DNA of 64,000 nucleotides from Anaerococcus lactolyticus ATCC 51172 (GTDB taxonomy: Bacteria > Bacillota > Clostridia > Tissierellales > Peptoniphilaceae): NCBI RefSeq assembly GCF_000156575.1, contig NZ_GG666045.1:250359-314358 (forward strand). The letters run 5' to 3'. The stretch's first letter is position 1; each line of letters starts with the position of its first letter. This document shows positions 45,929 through 53,398 of the stretch, piece after piece. Under the pieces are notes generated by a model that ran no database searches, had not been told where the DNA came from, and saw nothing but the letters and a program-made list of their open reading frames with translations. The translations under genes were made by a program, and so were the position numbers.

Positions 45929-47247
45929 AAGGCAAGCACCTCCCTTAACTTAAGCATAGCTGTATAGGTTGATAAGATATAAATATTATCTGTTTTTGCG
46001 TTTTTAATAACATCTTTTATCTGGTTTACATAATCAAACTCTATGATCTCTCCATCAAAAAGATTAGCTATTTCAAGCCTTCTTTTCATATCAATTTTTC
46101 TTTTACCAGATACATATATATCTTTTATATCAAGCCCTGATAGTTTTTCATAATATGAATCATATATCCAACTAACATCCAATCCATCAGCATAATTATC
46201 ATTAAGTAAACAAATAAGACTAATAGGTTCTTTTTCTAGGGTTACCAAGTCGATAACTTGGTTAAGGCCAGTTGGATTTTTGACAAGATTTATAACAACA
46301 TTTTTATCAAAAACATTTATATTTTCTTGCCTACCAAAAACATTTTTCTGTTTTTTAAGCCCCTTATATATCTCATCATAAGATAATCCCAACTCATAAG
46401 CAACTGCCAGCGCAGTCAAGGCATTATAAATGTTATAAACTCCACCAACATTTACCTCGTAGGCTCGCCCATCAATAAAAAATTTAGAATGATTAGGATC
46501 AAGACTTGCAATTTTATCAATTGTATACCTTATTTCAGGCGACTTAAAATCACAATTAGGACAAGCAAAATCACCTAAAGAAGAATAATTTACTGTCCTA
46601 TACTTTAGGATACTGTGGCATGAAGGACAAATAATACCATCTGAGTTAAACTCAGCATCCCTATCATAACCTATATGATCATCATCTCTAATTGCAAAAT
46701 ATATTGGGTTAAATTTCTTAAGTTTATCATAAGAAAAAATTGGCAGGTCGCCATTAGCAATAATTCTTGCTTCTGGCATTAGATTTAGGCCTTCAATAAT
46801 TTTATCTAAAATATTATAAATCTCCCCAAACCTATCCATTTGATCTCTAAATATATTTGTCAGAGCAACATAATCAGCCTTCAGATATTTGCCAATTCTA
46901 ACTATATTGGCCTCATCTACTTCCAAAACAGCAACTGTTTGTTCATTAGGCGGATTATCTAAGAGCGATGTAATAATACCCTGTACCATGTTTGAGCCAG
47001 ATTCATTGGTTAAAACTATTGGATAGTGCTCCTTAAGGATAGTTGCCAAGAAATGTGTTGTCATGGTTTTTCCATTAGTGCCGGTTACAAAAATAAACTT
47101 GGTATTTTTTGATAACTCTTTTAGAATATCCTTATCTAGTTTGTATGCAACATAACCCGGCAGGGATGTAGCTTTTCTATTCAATAGCTTTAATGTACTT
47201 CTAATTGATTTGGCTAATACTTTAACCAATTTGCTTTTTAAACTCAT
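45925..47247 (-). CDS. murT: Lipid II isoglutaminyl synthase, ligase subunit MurT
   Basis: Mur-ligase-like ATPase that with GatD amidates the alpha-carboxyl of D-Glu in lipid II. 440 aa. P-loop VTGTNGKTMTTHF near residue 55, a Cys4 zinc ribbon (CPSC, then CPNC) inserted near residue 210, and the C-terminal DUF1727 region with DYVNQIKDVI. The start is the ATG at 47247 (MSLKSKL), although AAGGAT is about 12 nt upstream, a long spacing. A TTG nine codons earlier overlaps that RBS region. It lies 37 bp after acyP. Confidence 0.93.
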   Translation of the reverse strand: MSLKSKLVKVLAKSIRSTLKLLNRKATSLPGYVAYKLDKDILKELSKNTKFIFVTGTNGKTMTTHFLATILKEHYPIVLTNESGSNMVQGIITSLLDNPPNEQTVAVLEVDEANIVRIGKYLKADYVALTNIFRDQMDRFGEIYNILDKIIEGLNLMPEARIIANGDLPIFSYDKLKKFNPIYFAIRDDDHIGYDRDAEFNSDGIICPSCHSILKYRTVNYSSLGDFACPNCDFKSPEIRYTIDKIASLDPNHSKFFIDGRAYEVNVGGVYNIYNALTALAVAYELGLSYDEIYKGLKKQKNVFGRQENINVFDKNVVINLVKNPTGLNQVIDLVTLEKEPISLICLLNDNYADGLDVSWIYDSYYEKLSGLDIKDIYVSGKRKIDMKRRLEIANLFDGEIIEFDYVNQIKDVIKNAKTDNIYILSTYTAMLKLREVLAL

Positions 47248-47284
47248 GCAATTACTATATCCTTTTTTTACCAATATTTCAATA

Positions 47285-47554
47285 TTAATAAACTATTTCA
47301 AAACTTGTTTCTGCTTCATCAAGTGGGACTTCGAAAATATTTTTACTTTCTATAATTGCAAAGTTAATATTTTCAAGTCCCTTAAAAAATCTCATTAACT
47401 GATTATCGTTTCCTTGGATATATACTTCAACACTTTGATCATATAGGTTCCTAACACTACCTGTTAATCCAATTCTATCTGCCAATATTTTCACTTGAAA
47501 CCTAAAGCCCACTCCTTGGACCCTGCCTTTAAAAATTATATGATACCTTTTCAT
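47285..47554 (-). CDS. acyP: Acylphosphatase
   Basis: Small enzyme hydrolysing acyl phosphates. 89 aa. The signature GRVQGVGFRFQVKILA carries the catalytic Arg, and SVRNLYDQSVEVYIQG carries the conserved Asn. AAGGAG is 7 nt before the ATG. Its promoter is face to face with that of copA, and it leads the murT-gatD transcript, a pairing whose logic is not obvious. Confidence 0.95.
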   Translation of the reverse strand: MKRYHIIFKGRVQGVGFRFQVKILADRIGLTGSVRNLYDQSVEVYIQGNDNQLMRFFKGLENINFAIIESKNIFEVPLDEAETSFEIVY

Positions 47555-47571
47555 AATAACTCCTTAAGTTT

Positions 47572-47600
47572 ATTATACTTGACAAAAATAATAGGAAAAA
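47572..47600 (-). promoter_or_regulatory. acyP-murT-gatD promoter
   Basis: On the minus strand TTTTTC (47595-47600), 17 bp, TATAAT (47572-47577). It interleaves with the copA promoter on the other strand, so polymerases at the two cannot bind at once. Confidence 0.55.
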
Positions 47601-47606
47601 TATAAT
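47579..47606 (+). promoter_or_regulatory. copA-csoR promoter
   Basis: Consensus TTGACA (47579-47584) and TATAAT (47601-47606) with 16 bp between. A CsoR-type operator follows directly downstream. Confidence 0.85.
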
Positions 47607-47616
47607 TATACCAGAT

Positions 47617-47629
47617 ACCCCCTAGGGGT
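47617..47629. promoter_or_regulatory. CsoR-type copper operator
   Basis: ACCCCCTAGGGGT, with the perfect core CCCCTAGGGG at 47619-47628, matches the G/C-tract palindrome bound by CsoR repressors. It lies about 11 bp after the copA -10, where a bound repressor would block transcription start. The csoR gene is at the end of the same transcript. Confidence 0.8.
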
Positions 47630-47644
47630 GTGAAAGGAGGTTAG

Positions 47645-50161
47645 ATGAAACAAAGATTTGATGTTTATGGAATGACATGCGCTTCATGCCAAGCAGCTGT
47701 TGACAGGGCTGTCAAGAAACTTGGCGTAGACGATGTCAATGTCAATCTAATAAATGAAACAATGAGCGTTAACTATGATCCAAATAAAATATCAGATGAA
47801 GACATAATTAACGCTGTTTCAAAGGCAGGATATGAAGCTCGTGTAAAAAACATGAAAAAAAACAAAGCAAAGGCAAGTGATAATCTTAAAGAAATTGAGG
47901 AAGAAAACACTAAATTCAGGCTTAAAATCTCATTTTTCTTTATGGCTGTTCTTATGTATGTTGCTATGGGCCCTATGGTAGGGCTACCTATTCCGATGTT
48001 TTTAGCAGGTACGGAGGGAGCAATTAATTATGCATTTGTGCAATTTTTGCTAACAATTCCCGTCATTTTTGTTAATAGGAAATTTTTCATTTCTGGTTTT
48101 AAGTCGCTTATAAATAAGAATCCTAATATGGACGCCCTTGTAGGTCTGGGATCTTCATCAGCCTTGATTTATGGCATTTTTGTTATTATGCGTATGGCTC
48201 ATGCTGCAGGTCGAGGAGATTTTGCAACAATAGATTCATATAGACATAATCTCTATTTTGAATCATCTGCTATGATATTAACTTTAATTACTCTTGGTAA
48301 ATTTTTTGAAGCTAGGAGTAAGGGCGAAACAAAGGCTTCATTAAAAAACCTAATGAGTCTTACCCCTGATAGAGCAAGGGTGATTAGAAATAATAAAGAA
48401 GTTGAAATATCAACAGAAGACATAGTAAAAGATGATATTATAATTATTAGACCTGGTGAAAGAATTCCTGTAGACGGAGTAATTATTGAAGGTTCTTCTA
48501 TAGTTGATGAGTCTGCAATTACTGGAGAGTCCATACCCATTAGTAAAAATATTGGTGATGATGTAATATCAGCTACAATAAATATCCAAGGGTCTTTTAA
48601 GTTTAAAGCTACAAGGGTCGGAGAAGATACAACACTTGCACAAATTATAAGTCTTGTGAACGAAGCTAACGAGACAAAGGCACCTATAGCAAAACTTGCA
48701 GATAAGATTTCTGCCATTTTTGTACCAGCTGTAATATTAATTTCTATAGTTACATTTATTGGTTGGTATTCTTACACAAAGAATTTTGAATTTGCCCTAA
48801 ACCTTATGATTTCTGTCTTAGTTATATCTTGTCCATGCGCACTAGGTTTAGCAACTCCAATGGCAATCATGGTTGCCACTGGCAAATCTGCTGAACTTGG
48901 ACTTTTATTTAAAAATGCTGAAAGTCTAGAAAATCTACACAAGGTTGATGCCATCCTATTAGATAAAACTGGAACTATCACAGAAGGCCGACCTGTTGTG
49001 ACAGATTTATTTACACAGATGAATGAAGTTTCTTTCTTAGAAATAGCTGCATCTTTGGAACACTTGTCAGAGCATCCACTTTCAAATGCAATTAACGCTT
49101 ATGCTGAAGAAAAAAATATAAGCCTCTTATCTGTAGAAGGTTTTGAGTCATTAGTAGGTAGAGGTATTAAGGGAATTATAAATAATACCATCTATTATGC
49201 AGGAAACCTCAGACTAATGGAAGAAAATAATATCAGTATAAATGAATATGAAAATATCAATGATAGATTAGCAAAAGATGGTAAAACATCAATGTATTTT
49301 GCAAACGCAAATGAAATAATTGGTCTTATAGCCGCTAAGGATATACCTAAAGATACATCAAAAATCGCCATTGATATCCTCAAAAATGAGAACTTTGAAG
49401 TCACAATGGTCACTGGTGATAATGATTTGACAGCGGAGGCAATCAGAAAAAGCTTAAATATTGACAAAAAGTTTGCTGAAATCCTCCCTCAAGATAAGGA
49501 TAAGGTTGTAAGGACCCTACAAGCAGAAAATAAAAAAGTTGCTATGGTAGGTGACGGAATAAACGACGCTCCTGCTCTTGCAAGGGCAGATATAGGAATC
49601 GCCATTGGAAAGGGTTCTGATATCGCTATAGACTCGGCTGATGTCGTATTAGTTAAGAATAACCTTCTTGATCTAGTAAGATCAATTGACCTATCTAGAG
49701 CAACAATAAAAACAATAAAAGAAAATTTGTTTTGGGCTTTCTTTTATAATATTATCCTAATCCCCCTTGCTGCAGGCTTATTATATCCAAAATTTGGTTT
49801 GACACTAAATCCAATGTTTGCCTCAGTTGCTATGAGTTTTTCTTCAGTCTTTGTTTGCTTAAATTCACTTAGACTTAGGAAGTTTGAATTAAGCGCTAAT
49901 AAATACCAAAATACAAAAGAAAATATAAAGGAGAATGAAATGAACGAAGTTAAAAAAATGATTGTTAATGTTGATGGAATGAGCTGTAATAACTGTGCAA
50001 AACATGTTAAGAACGCACTTGAAGAGATTAATAATGTAAATTCTGTTATTGTAAATCTTGATAAGAAAAATGCAGAGCTTACTTATGAAGGTAACATTGA
50101 TGAAAAAACAATAGAAAATGCTATTACAGAGGCAGGATACGAGTTTAAGGGCATACAATAA
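47645..50161 (+). CDS. copA: Copper-exporting P-type ATPase CopA with C-terminal CopZ-like domain
   Basis: P1B-type ATPase exporting Cu(I). 838 aa. N-terminal metal-binding domain with MTCASC near residues 10-15; six to eight membrane segments; the transport motif SCPCALG near residue 395; phosphorylation site DKTGTIT near 440; EHPLSNA; GDGINDAPALARADIG near 637. After the last membrane helix (residues about 735-750) the frame continues through a linker into a second HMA domain, MSCNNC, near residue 780. AAAGGAGG lies 4-5 nt before the ATG. Copper regulation is likely from the operator and from csoR downstream. Confidence 0.95.
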   Translation: MKQRFDVYGMTCASCQAAVDRAVKKLGVDDVNVNLINETMSVNYDPNKISDEDIINAVSKAGYEARVKNMKKNKAKASDNLKEIEEENTKFRLKISFFFMAVLMYVAMGPMVGLPIPMFLAGTEGAINYAFVQFLLTIPVIFVNRKFFISGFKSLINKNPNMDALVGLGSSSALIYGIFVIMRMAHAAGRGDFATIDSYRHNLYFESSAMILTLITLGKFFEARSKGETKASLKNLMSLTPDRARVIRNNKEVEISTEDIVKDDIIIIRPGERIPVDGVIIEGSSIVDESAITGESIPISKNIGDDVISATINIQGSFKFKATRVGEDTTLAQIISLVNEANETKAPIAKLADKISAIFVPAVILISIVTFIGWYSYTKNFEFALNLMISVLVISCPCALGLATPMAIMVATGKSAELGLLFKNAESLENLHKVDAILLDKTGTITEGRPVVTDLFTQMNEVSFLEIAASLEHLSEHPLSNAINAYAEEKNISLLSVEGFESLVGRGIKGIINNTIYYAGNLRLMEENNISINEYENINDRLAKDGKTSMYFANANEIIGLIAAKDIPKDTSKIAIDILKNENFEVTMVTGDNDLTAEAIRKSLNIDKKFAEILPQDKDKVVRTLQAENKKVAMVGDGINDAPALARADIGIAIGKGSDIAIDSADVVLVKNNLLDLVRSIDLSRATIKTIKENLFWAFFYNIILIPLAAGLLYPKFGLTLNPMFASVAMSFSSVFVCLNSLRLRKFELSANKYQNTKENIKENEMNEVKKMIVNVDGMSCNNCAKHVKNALEEINNVNSVIVNLDKKNAELTYEGNIDEKTIENAITEAGYEFKGIQ
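49940..50161 (+). CDS. copZ: CopZ-like copper chaperone nested in frame at the 3' end of copA
   Basis: An internal ATG at 49940, in frame with copA, has a perfect ribosome binding site AAGGAG 6 nt upstream (spacer AATGAA). It would give a free 73-aa HMA protein with MSCNNC near residues 14-19 and the normal CopZ length and ending. The same bases encode linker residues of the long form. Two products are therefore likely: a CopA-CopZ fusion and a free chaperone. This rests on RBS quality and domain boundaries only. Confidence 0.6.
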   Translation: MNEVKKMIVNVDGMSCNNCAKHVKNALEEINNVNSVIVNLDKKNAELTYEGNIDEKTIENAITEAGYEFKGIQ

Positions 50162-50165
50162 ATAA

Positions 50166-50441
50166 ATGAAAGCTGACAAAAAAAAGACTATTAGAAAGCT
50201 TAAAACTGTCGGTGGACAGATAGATGGTTTGATAAAAATGATAGAAGATGATAGATATTGTATCGATATTTCAAACCAGGTAATGGCATCTATTTCAATC
50301 CTAAAAAATATAAATAAAGATGTCTTAAGAGGTCATCTCGAACATTGTGTTTATGACAGTATGAAGCAAAAAAATGAAGATGATTTAAAAGAAAAAATCG
50401 ATGAGATAGAAAAAATTATCGATAAACTTAATAAAATCTAA
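50166..50441 (+). CDS. csoR: Copper-sensing transcriptional repressor CsoR
   Basis: 91-aa all-helical repressor that leaves DNA on binding Cu(I). The copper ligands of the family are present in the right spacing: Cys32 in DRYCIDISNQV, His57 and Cys61 in RGHLEHCVYD. The N-terminus KTIRKLKTVGGQIDGLIKMIE carries the DNA-contacting basic residues. It starts 4 bp after copA, so it autoregulates through the operator at 47617-47629. Confidence 0.92.
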   Translation: MKADKKKTIRKLKTVGGQIDGLIKMIEDDRYCIDISNQVMASISILKNINKDVLRGHLEHCVYDSMKQKNEDDLKEKIDEIEKIIDKLNKI

Positions 50442-50450
50442 AAGTAAAAG

Positions 50451-50484
50451 AAACTCCCCTAGCCAACATGGCCAGAGGAGTTTT
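50451..50484. terminator. Bidirectional terminator, csoR/queT
   Basis: AAACTCC/GGAGTTT with the inner GCC/GGC stem around a 5-nt loop, and a TTTT tail on the plus strand. Confidence 0.8.
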
Positions 50485-50488
50485 AAAG

Positions 50489-50989
50489 TTAAAAATTATA
50501 AATATATGACATGAATCCTTCATTTTTTTCAAGCATCTTAAATAGCATTACGCCGATAATTGAAACCATAACAAATTCACTTAACATAAATTGCATTAAA
50601 AGTACAAAAAATACTTCATCGCTAGCTAGATATATCCAGGTACCAATAGCAGGTATAGAAACTAATAAAACCGGAAAAATTGATGCGATGTATAAGTTTT
50701 TAGCCTTTATCATTAGCATAAAAGCAATATATGATGAAAGTGTACCAAATACAACGTCAAATAGCATCATTGGACTAAATAAATTTGCTATAGCGCATCC
50801 CAAAACAAGACCAGGGATAAATCTCTTGTTGTAAAAAACAAGCAAAACTAAGATTTCGCTAAACCTAAATTGGATTGGACCATAAGATGCTACTGGTAAC
50901 ATAACTGTTAAAACAGCATACAAAGCTGCTATAACTGCAGATTTCACTAAGAAATTAGTGTCATCTAAACTAAAATACTTCTCTTTCAT
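50489..50989 (-). CDS. queT: Queuosine precursor transporter QueT
   Basis: A 166-aa integral membrane protein of the QueT family, the substrate-binding S component of an ECF transporter for preQ1/queuosine precursors. Five to six hydrophobic segments run from about residue 15 (AVIAALYAVLTVMLPVASYG), followed by the typical IQFRFSEILVLLVFYNKRFIPGLVLGC. The preQ1 riboswitch in its leader supports the substrate. GGAG lies 7 nt before the ATG and takes part in the riboswitch pseudoknot. No queuosine biosynthesis gene is in the window. Confidence 0.9.
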   Translation of the reverse strand: MKEKYFSLDDTNFLVKSAVIAALYAVLTVMLPVASYGPIQFRFSEILVLLVFYNKRFIPGLVLGCAIANLFSPMMLFDVVFGTLSSYIAFMLMIKAKNLYIASIFPVLLVSIPAIGTWIYLASDEVFFVLLMQFMLSEFVMVSIIGVMLFKMLEKNEGFMSYIYNF

Positions 50990-50995
50990 TTTTTT

Positions 50996-51038
50996 CTCCT
51001 TGATATTTTTTTAGTAATGGGTGCCAAGAAACATTACT
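50996..51038 (-). promoter_or_regulatory. preQ1-I riboswitch upstream of queT
   Basis: On the minus strand a 7-bp P1 stem AGTAATG/CATTACT encloses the 12-nt loop TTTCTTGGCACC, followed by an A-rich tail and CAAGGAG. Loop TTCTTG can pair with CAAGGA to form the H-type pseudoknot of preQ1-I. That pairing covers the Shine-Dalgarno, so ligand binding should switch translation off. The transporter context matches. Confidence 0.75.
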
Positions 51039-51043
51039 CGATT

Positions 51044-51071
51044 ATTATATGCTTAATAAAAAAATTTTAAA
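51044..51071 (-). promoter_or_regulatory. queT promoter
   Basis: TTTAAA (51066-51071) and TATAAT (51044-51049), 16 bp apart, just ahead of the riboswitch. Confidence 0.6.
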
Positions 51072-51082
51072 GTTTTATTTAA

Positions 51083-51110
51083 TTGAAGCAATACTAATTT
51101 CTAGTAAAAT
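51083..51110 (+). promoter_or_regulatory. Promoter of the C39-like lipoprotein gene (leaderless)
   Basis: TTGAAG (51083-51088) and TAAAAT (51105-51110), 16 bp apart. The ATG at 51117 begins only 6 nt after the -10 box, so transcription should start at or next to the start codon. Confidence 0.6.
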
Positions 51111-51116
51111 GATATT

Positions 51117-51992
51117 ATGAAAAAAATATTTATAGTACTTATATCTCTACTTAGCCTAACTTCTTGTTCAAAAAAACCAAATTTTGACATCAAAGGCTTT
51201 ATAGATGAAGAAAGCGTAAAAATAATTGAAGATATAAAATCACTTGCTAGCGATACCTTTAAAAGGAAAAATTTTCTTGACTTTACATATGAAGTAAAAC
51301 CAAAAAAGAAATCAGATGTTAGAGAAGATTTAATAAAAAATGTTGAAGAGGCAGCAAAAAAAGATAAAAAAGCCCAATGGGTCTATGATAATTTCTACAA
51401 TTTAGATAATGTAGATGCATTTTTAACTGGAAATGATCCAGACACTATAGAGTTTGTATATAACAAAAACCACAATTTTACCGATTTTAATTTTTATAAG
51501 GGTGAATCTGTAAAATTAAAAAGGAAAACTCCTTATTTCATCCAATGGGACAACAGGTGGGCATATGATGCTCTCTACCCTACTAACATAGGTGTATCTG
51601 GCTGTGGCCCGACATCTCTTGCCATGATAGTATCAAGAATGACAAACAAACTAATCTATCCAAATGAAATGGCAAAAAAAGCTTCTAAGTTTATGAACGA
51701 CGGAGGTATGGACTGGGTTTTTATAGATCACATAGCCAAGGAATATAAACTTAAAGTTAGTGACATCATCCTTGATAAGGAAAAAATGATTAAGGCCCTA
51801 GAAGAAGGTCCCCTATTGATTTCTGTAGGTCGTGGTTACTTTACTCTTTATGGCCATATTCTCGTTATTGATTCATACAAAGATGGAAAATTTTTAATAA
51901 ATGACCCTAATAGTGTCAGAAACTCTATAATAGAATGGGATTATGACGATATCTCTAACCAAATTTTAAAAATTTGGAAATTTACCAAATAA
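51117..51992 (+). CDS. C39-like (papain-fold) peptidase lipoprotein
   Basis: A 291-aa predicted lipoprotein: short signal peptide with lipobox LTSC (Cys near residue 17), a charged helical linker of about 120 residues, then a C39_2-type domain. The catalytic Cys is in SGCGPTSLAM near residue 163 and the His in GHILVID near 246, with an NDPNS motif after it; IQWDNRWAYD precedes the cysteine as is usual for the family. It probably acts on peptides outside the membrane; the substrate is unknown. No Shine-Dalgarno is present, and the promoter suggests a leaderless mRNA. Confidence 0.85.
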   Translation: MKKIFIVLISLLSLTSCSKKPNFDIKGFIDEESVKIIEDIKSLASDTFKRKNFLDFTYEVKPKKKSDVREDLIKNVEEAAKKDKKAQWVYDNFYNLDNVDAFLTGNDPDTIEFVYNKNHNFTDFNFYKGESVKLKRKTPYFIQWDNRWAYDALYPTNIGVSGCGPTSLAMIVSRMTNKLIYPNEMAKKASKFMNDGGMDWVFIDHIAKEYKLKVSDIILDKEKMIKALEEGPLLISVGRGYFTLYGHILVIDSYKDGKFLINDPNSVRNSIIEWDYDDISNQILKIWKFTK

Positions 51993-51996
51993 AAAC

Positions 51997-52025
51997 TTGA
52001 CATAAGATGGCGATGGTGTTATAGT
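51997..52025 (+). promoter_or_regulatory. tRNA-Lys promoter
   Basis: Consensus TTGACA (51997-52002) and TATAGT (52020-52025) with a 17-bp spacer, 24 bp before the mature tRNA 5' end. Confidence 0.8.
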
Positions 52026-52049
52026 ATTAAGGTAGTCAAAAGACATTAT

Positions 52050-52125
52050 GCACCATTAGCTCAGCTGGTAGAGCACCTGACTCTTAATCAGGGCGTCCAG
52101 GGTTCGAATCCCTGATGGTGCACCA
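52050..52125 (+). tRNA. tRNA-Lys (anticodon CTT), CCA encoded
   Basis: A 76-nt cloverleaf: acceptor GCACCAT/ATGGTGC, D-loop AGCTGGTAGAGC, anticodon stem-loop CCTGA-CTCTTAA-TCAGG with anticodon CTT, T-arm CCAGGGTTCGAATCCCTG, discriminator A and a genomic CCA. It reads AAG lysine codons. It stands alone, with its own promoter and terminator. Confidence 0.97.
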
Positions 52126-52138
52126 AGAATTTTTAAAC

Positions 52139-52162
52139 AGAAGGCTTATGCCTTCTTTTTTT
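52139..52162 (+). terminator. tRNA-Lys terminator
   Basis: AGAAGGC/GCCTTCT with a 4-nt loop and a 7-nt T-run. Confidence 0.9.
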
Positions 52163-52263
52163 GTATTCAAATATATTTTTCCTAAATTTTGTTAAATATT
52201 AGTCAGAAGTAATTTTGATTTTATAAATTAAAATAAATTATTAAATTTTTATCAATTTGCCCT

Positions 52264-52290
52264 TTACTTTTCATTTTTCGCCGTATAATA
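52264..52290 (+). promoter_or_regulatory. Probable promoter of ECF S component gene
   Basis: TATAAT (52285-52290) with TTTACT (52264-52269) at a short 15-bp spacing. The 5' leader is about 25 nt and shows no riboswitch-like structure. Confidence 0.45.
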
Positions 52291-52319
52291 TTATAAAGTT
52301 TGAGATTTAGGAGGAATTA

Positions 52320-53057
52320 ATGAAATTAGAAACAAAAAATCTCACCACTGTTGGTATACTGGGAGCCATTGTAATTATGCTTGGCTTGACCCCTCTGGGT
52401 TTCATCCCCCTAGGTATGCTTTCTATTACTAGCTTACATATACCAGTAATAATAGCAGGCATTCTGGAAGGTCCTATTGTTGGAGGTCTAGTTGGACTAA
52501 TATTTGGATTTTTCTCCCTATTTAATGCAATGACAAGACCAGGACCAATATCTTTTGTCTTTTATAACCCACTTATTTCTATACTACCAAGAATATTAAT
52601 CGGTGTGGTAACAGGTCTTTTCTACAAGGCTCTTAAAGATAAGGATAATAACAGACTTCGTTTATTTATGAATATATTCTGGTCAGCTATTGTAATAGTC
52701 TTAGCCTATGTAACTGTTAAGTCTTTTATGACTGATGTAGCATTAATAAATAAAATATTTTCAATTATATTTTTAATTATTGCTTGTGTAATGCTCTACT
52801 TATCAGTCAAAAATAAAAAGGCAAATTTTGCTATAGCAGTTAGTTCATTTATGGGCACCCTAACAAACTCAGGTCTAGTGCTTGGTCTAATCTATATTCT
52901 CTATGCACAAAAATATGCAGAGGCCATAGGTATTAGCGCTGACCTTGCTGCAAAAGCTATTTTTTCTGCTTTTGTCACAAATGCTATACCAGAAGCAATT
53001 GTTGCAATACTCGTAGCAAGCGCTGTTGTTACATCATTTAGTAAAAGAAGAAGGTAA
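52320..53057 (+). CDS. ECF transporter S component, substrate unknown
   Basis: A 245-aa membrane protein with about six hydrophobic segments. The start LETKNLTTVGILGAIVIMLGLTP-type helix, the short Gly/Pro-rich ISFVFYNPLISILPRILIGVVTG segment and the Ala-rich last helix fit S components of energy-coupling-factor vitamin transporters. The conserved small residues for binding EcfT are plausible, but the ligand cannot be read from sequence and there is no riboswitch to hint at it. EcfA/EcfT are not in the window. AGGAGG lies 5-6 nt upstream. Confidence 0.8.
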   Translation: MKLETKNLTTVGILGAIVIMLGLTPLGFIPLGMLSITSLHIPVIIAGILEGPIVGGLVGLIFGFFSLFNAMTRPGPISFVFYNPLISILPRILIGVVTGLFYKALKDKDNNRLRLFMNIFWSAIVIVLAYVTVKSFMTDVALINKIFSIIFLIIACVMLYLSVKNKKANFAIAVSSFMGTLTNSGLVLGLIYILYAQKYAEAIGISADLAAKAIFSAFVTNAIPEAIVAILVASAVVTSFSKRRR

Positions 53058-53058
53058 G

Positions 53059-53097
53059 AAAAATGCACTCTCGCTATTAAGCTAGAGTGCATTTTTT
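53059..53097. terminator. Bidirectional terminator, ECF S component/DUF4298
   Basis: AAAAATGCACTCT/AGAGTGCATTTTT, plus GCT/AGC after one mismatch, with A- and T-runs. It separates convergent genes. Confidence 0.88.
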
Positions 53098-53398
53098 ATT
53101 GATGTTGTATCATTTTATTGGCTAGGTTCAAAAATCTTAAGGCTAGATAATAATCATCTCCCATAAGATCGTAGATAGCATCTTCTGTTAAGATTCCTTG
53201 GTTGATTGAAGAATCAATTTTACCTTCATTCGAATCATCGTAGTCCTTTTGGAATTGATCGCTATAGTAATATTCAACCAGCTTATCAAAGTCTTCCCTG
53301 TCATTTTCTAATTTATCTAAGATTTCATTAACCTTTACCAAAAGTTCCTTATAATTTTCGTATGTTTCTGTGTGTTTAATTAAGTAATTATAGTCCAT
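53096..53398 (-). CDS. DUF4298-like protein, 100 aa
   Basis: A small soluble, acidic, helical protein. The pattern of a long N-terminal helix (ENYKELLVKVNEILDKLEND), LVEYYYSDQFQKDYDDSNEGKI and GILTEDAIYDLM matches what I remember of DUF4298. Function unknown. It overlaps the serine hydrolase gene by 11 bp and ends the smpB transcript. Confidence 0.75.
   Translation of the reverse strand: MDYNYLIKHTETYENYKELLVKVNEILDKLENDREDFDKLVEYYYSDQFQKDYDDSNEGKIDSSINQGILTEDAIYDLMGDDYYLALRFLNLANKMIQHQ

Noticed and set aside
49889-50179. Minus-strand ORF antisense to the copA/copZ end, with hydrophobic stretches.
   Set aside because: No RBS; it is a shadow of the nested copZ frame.
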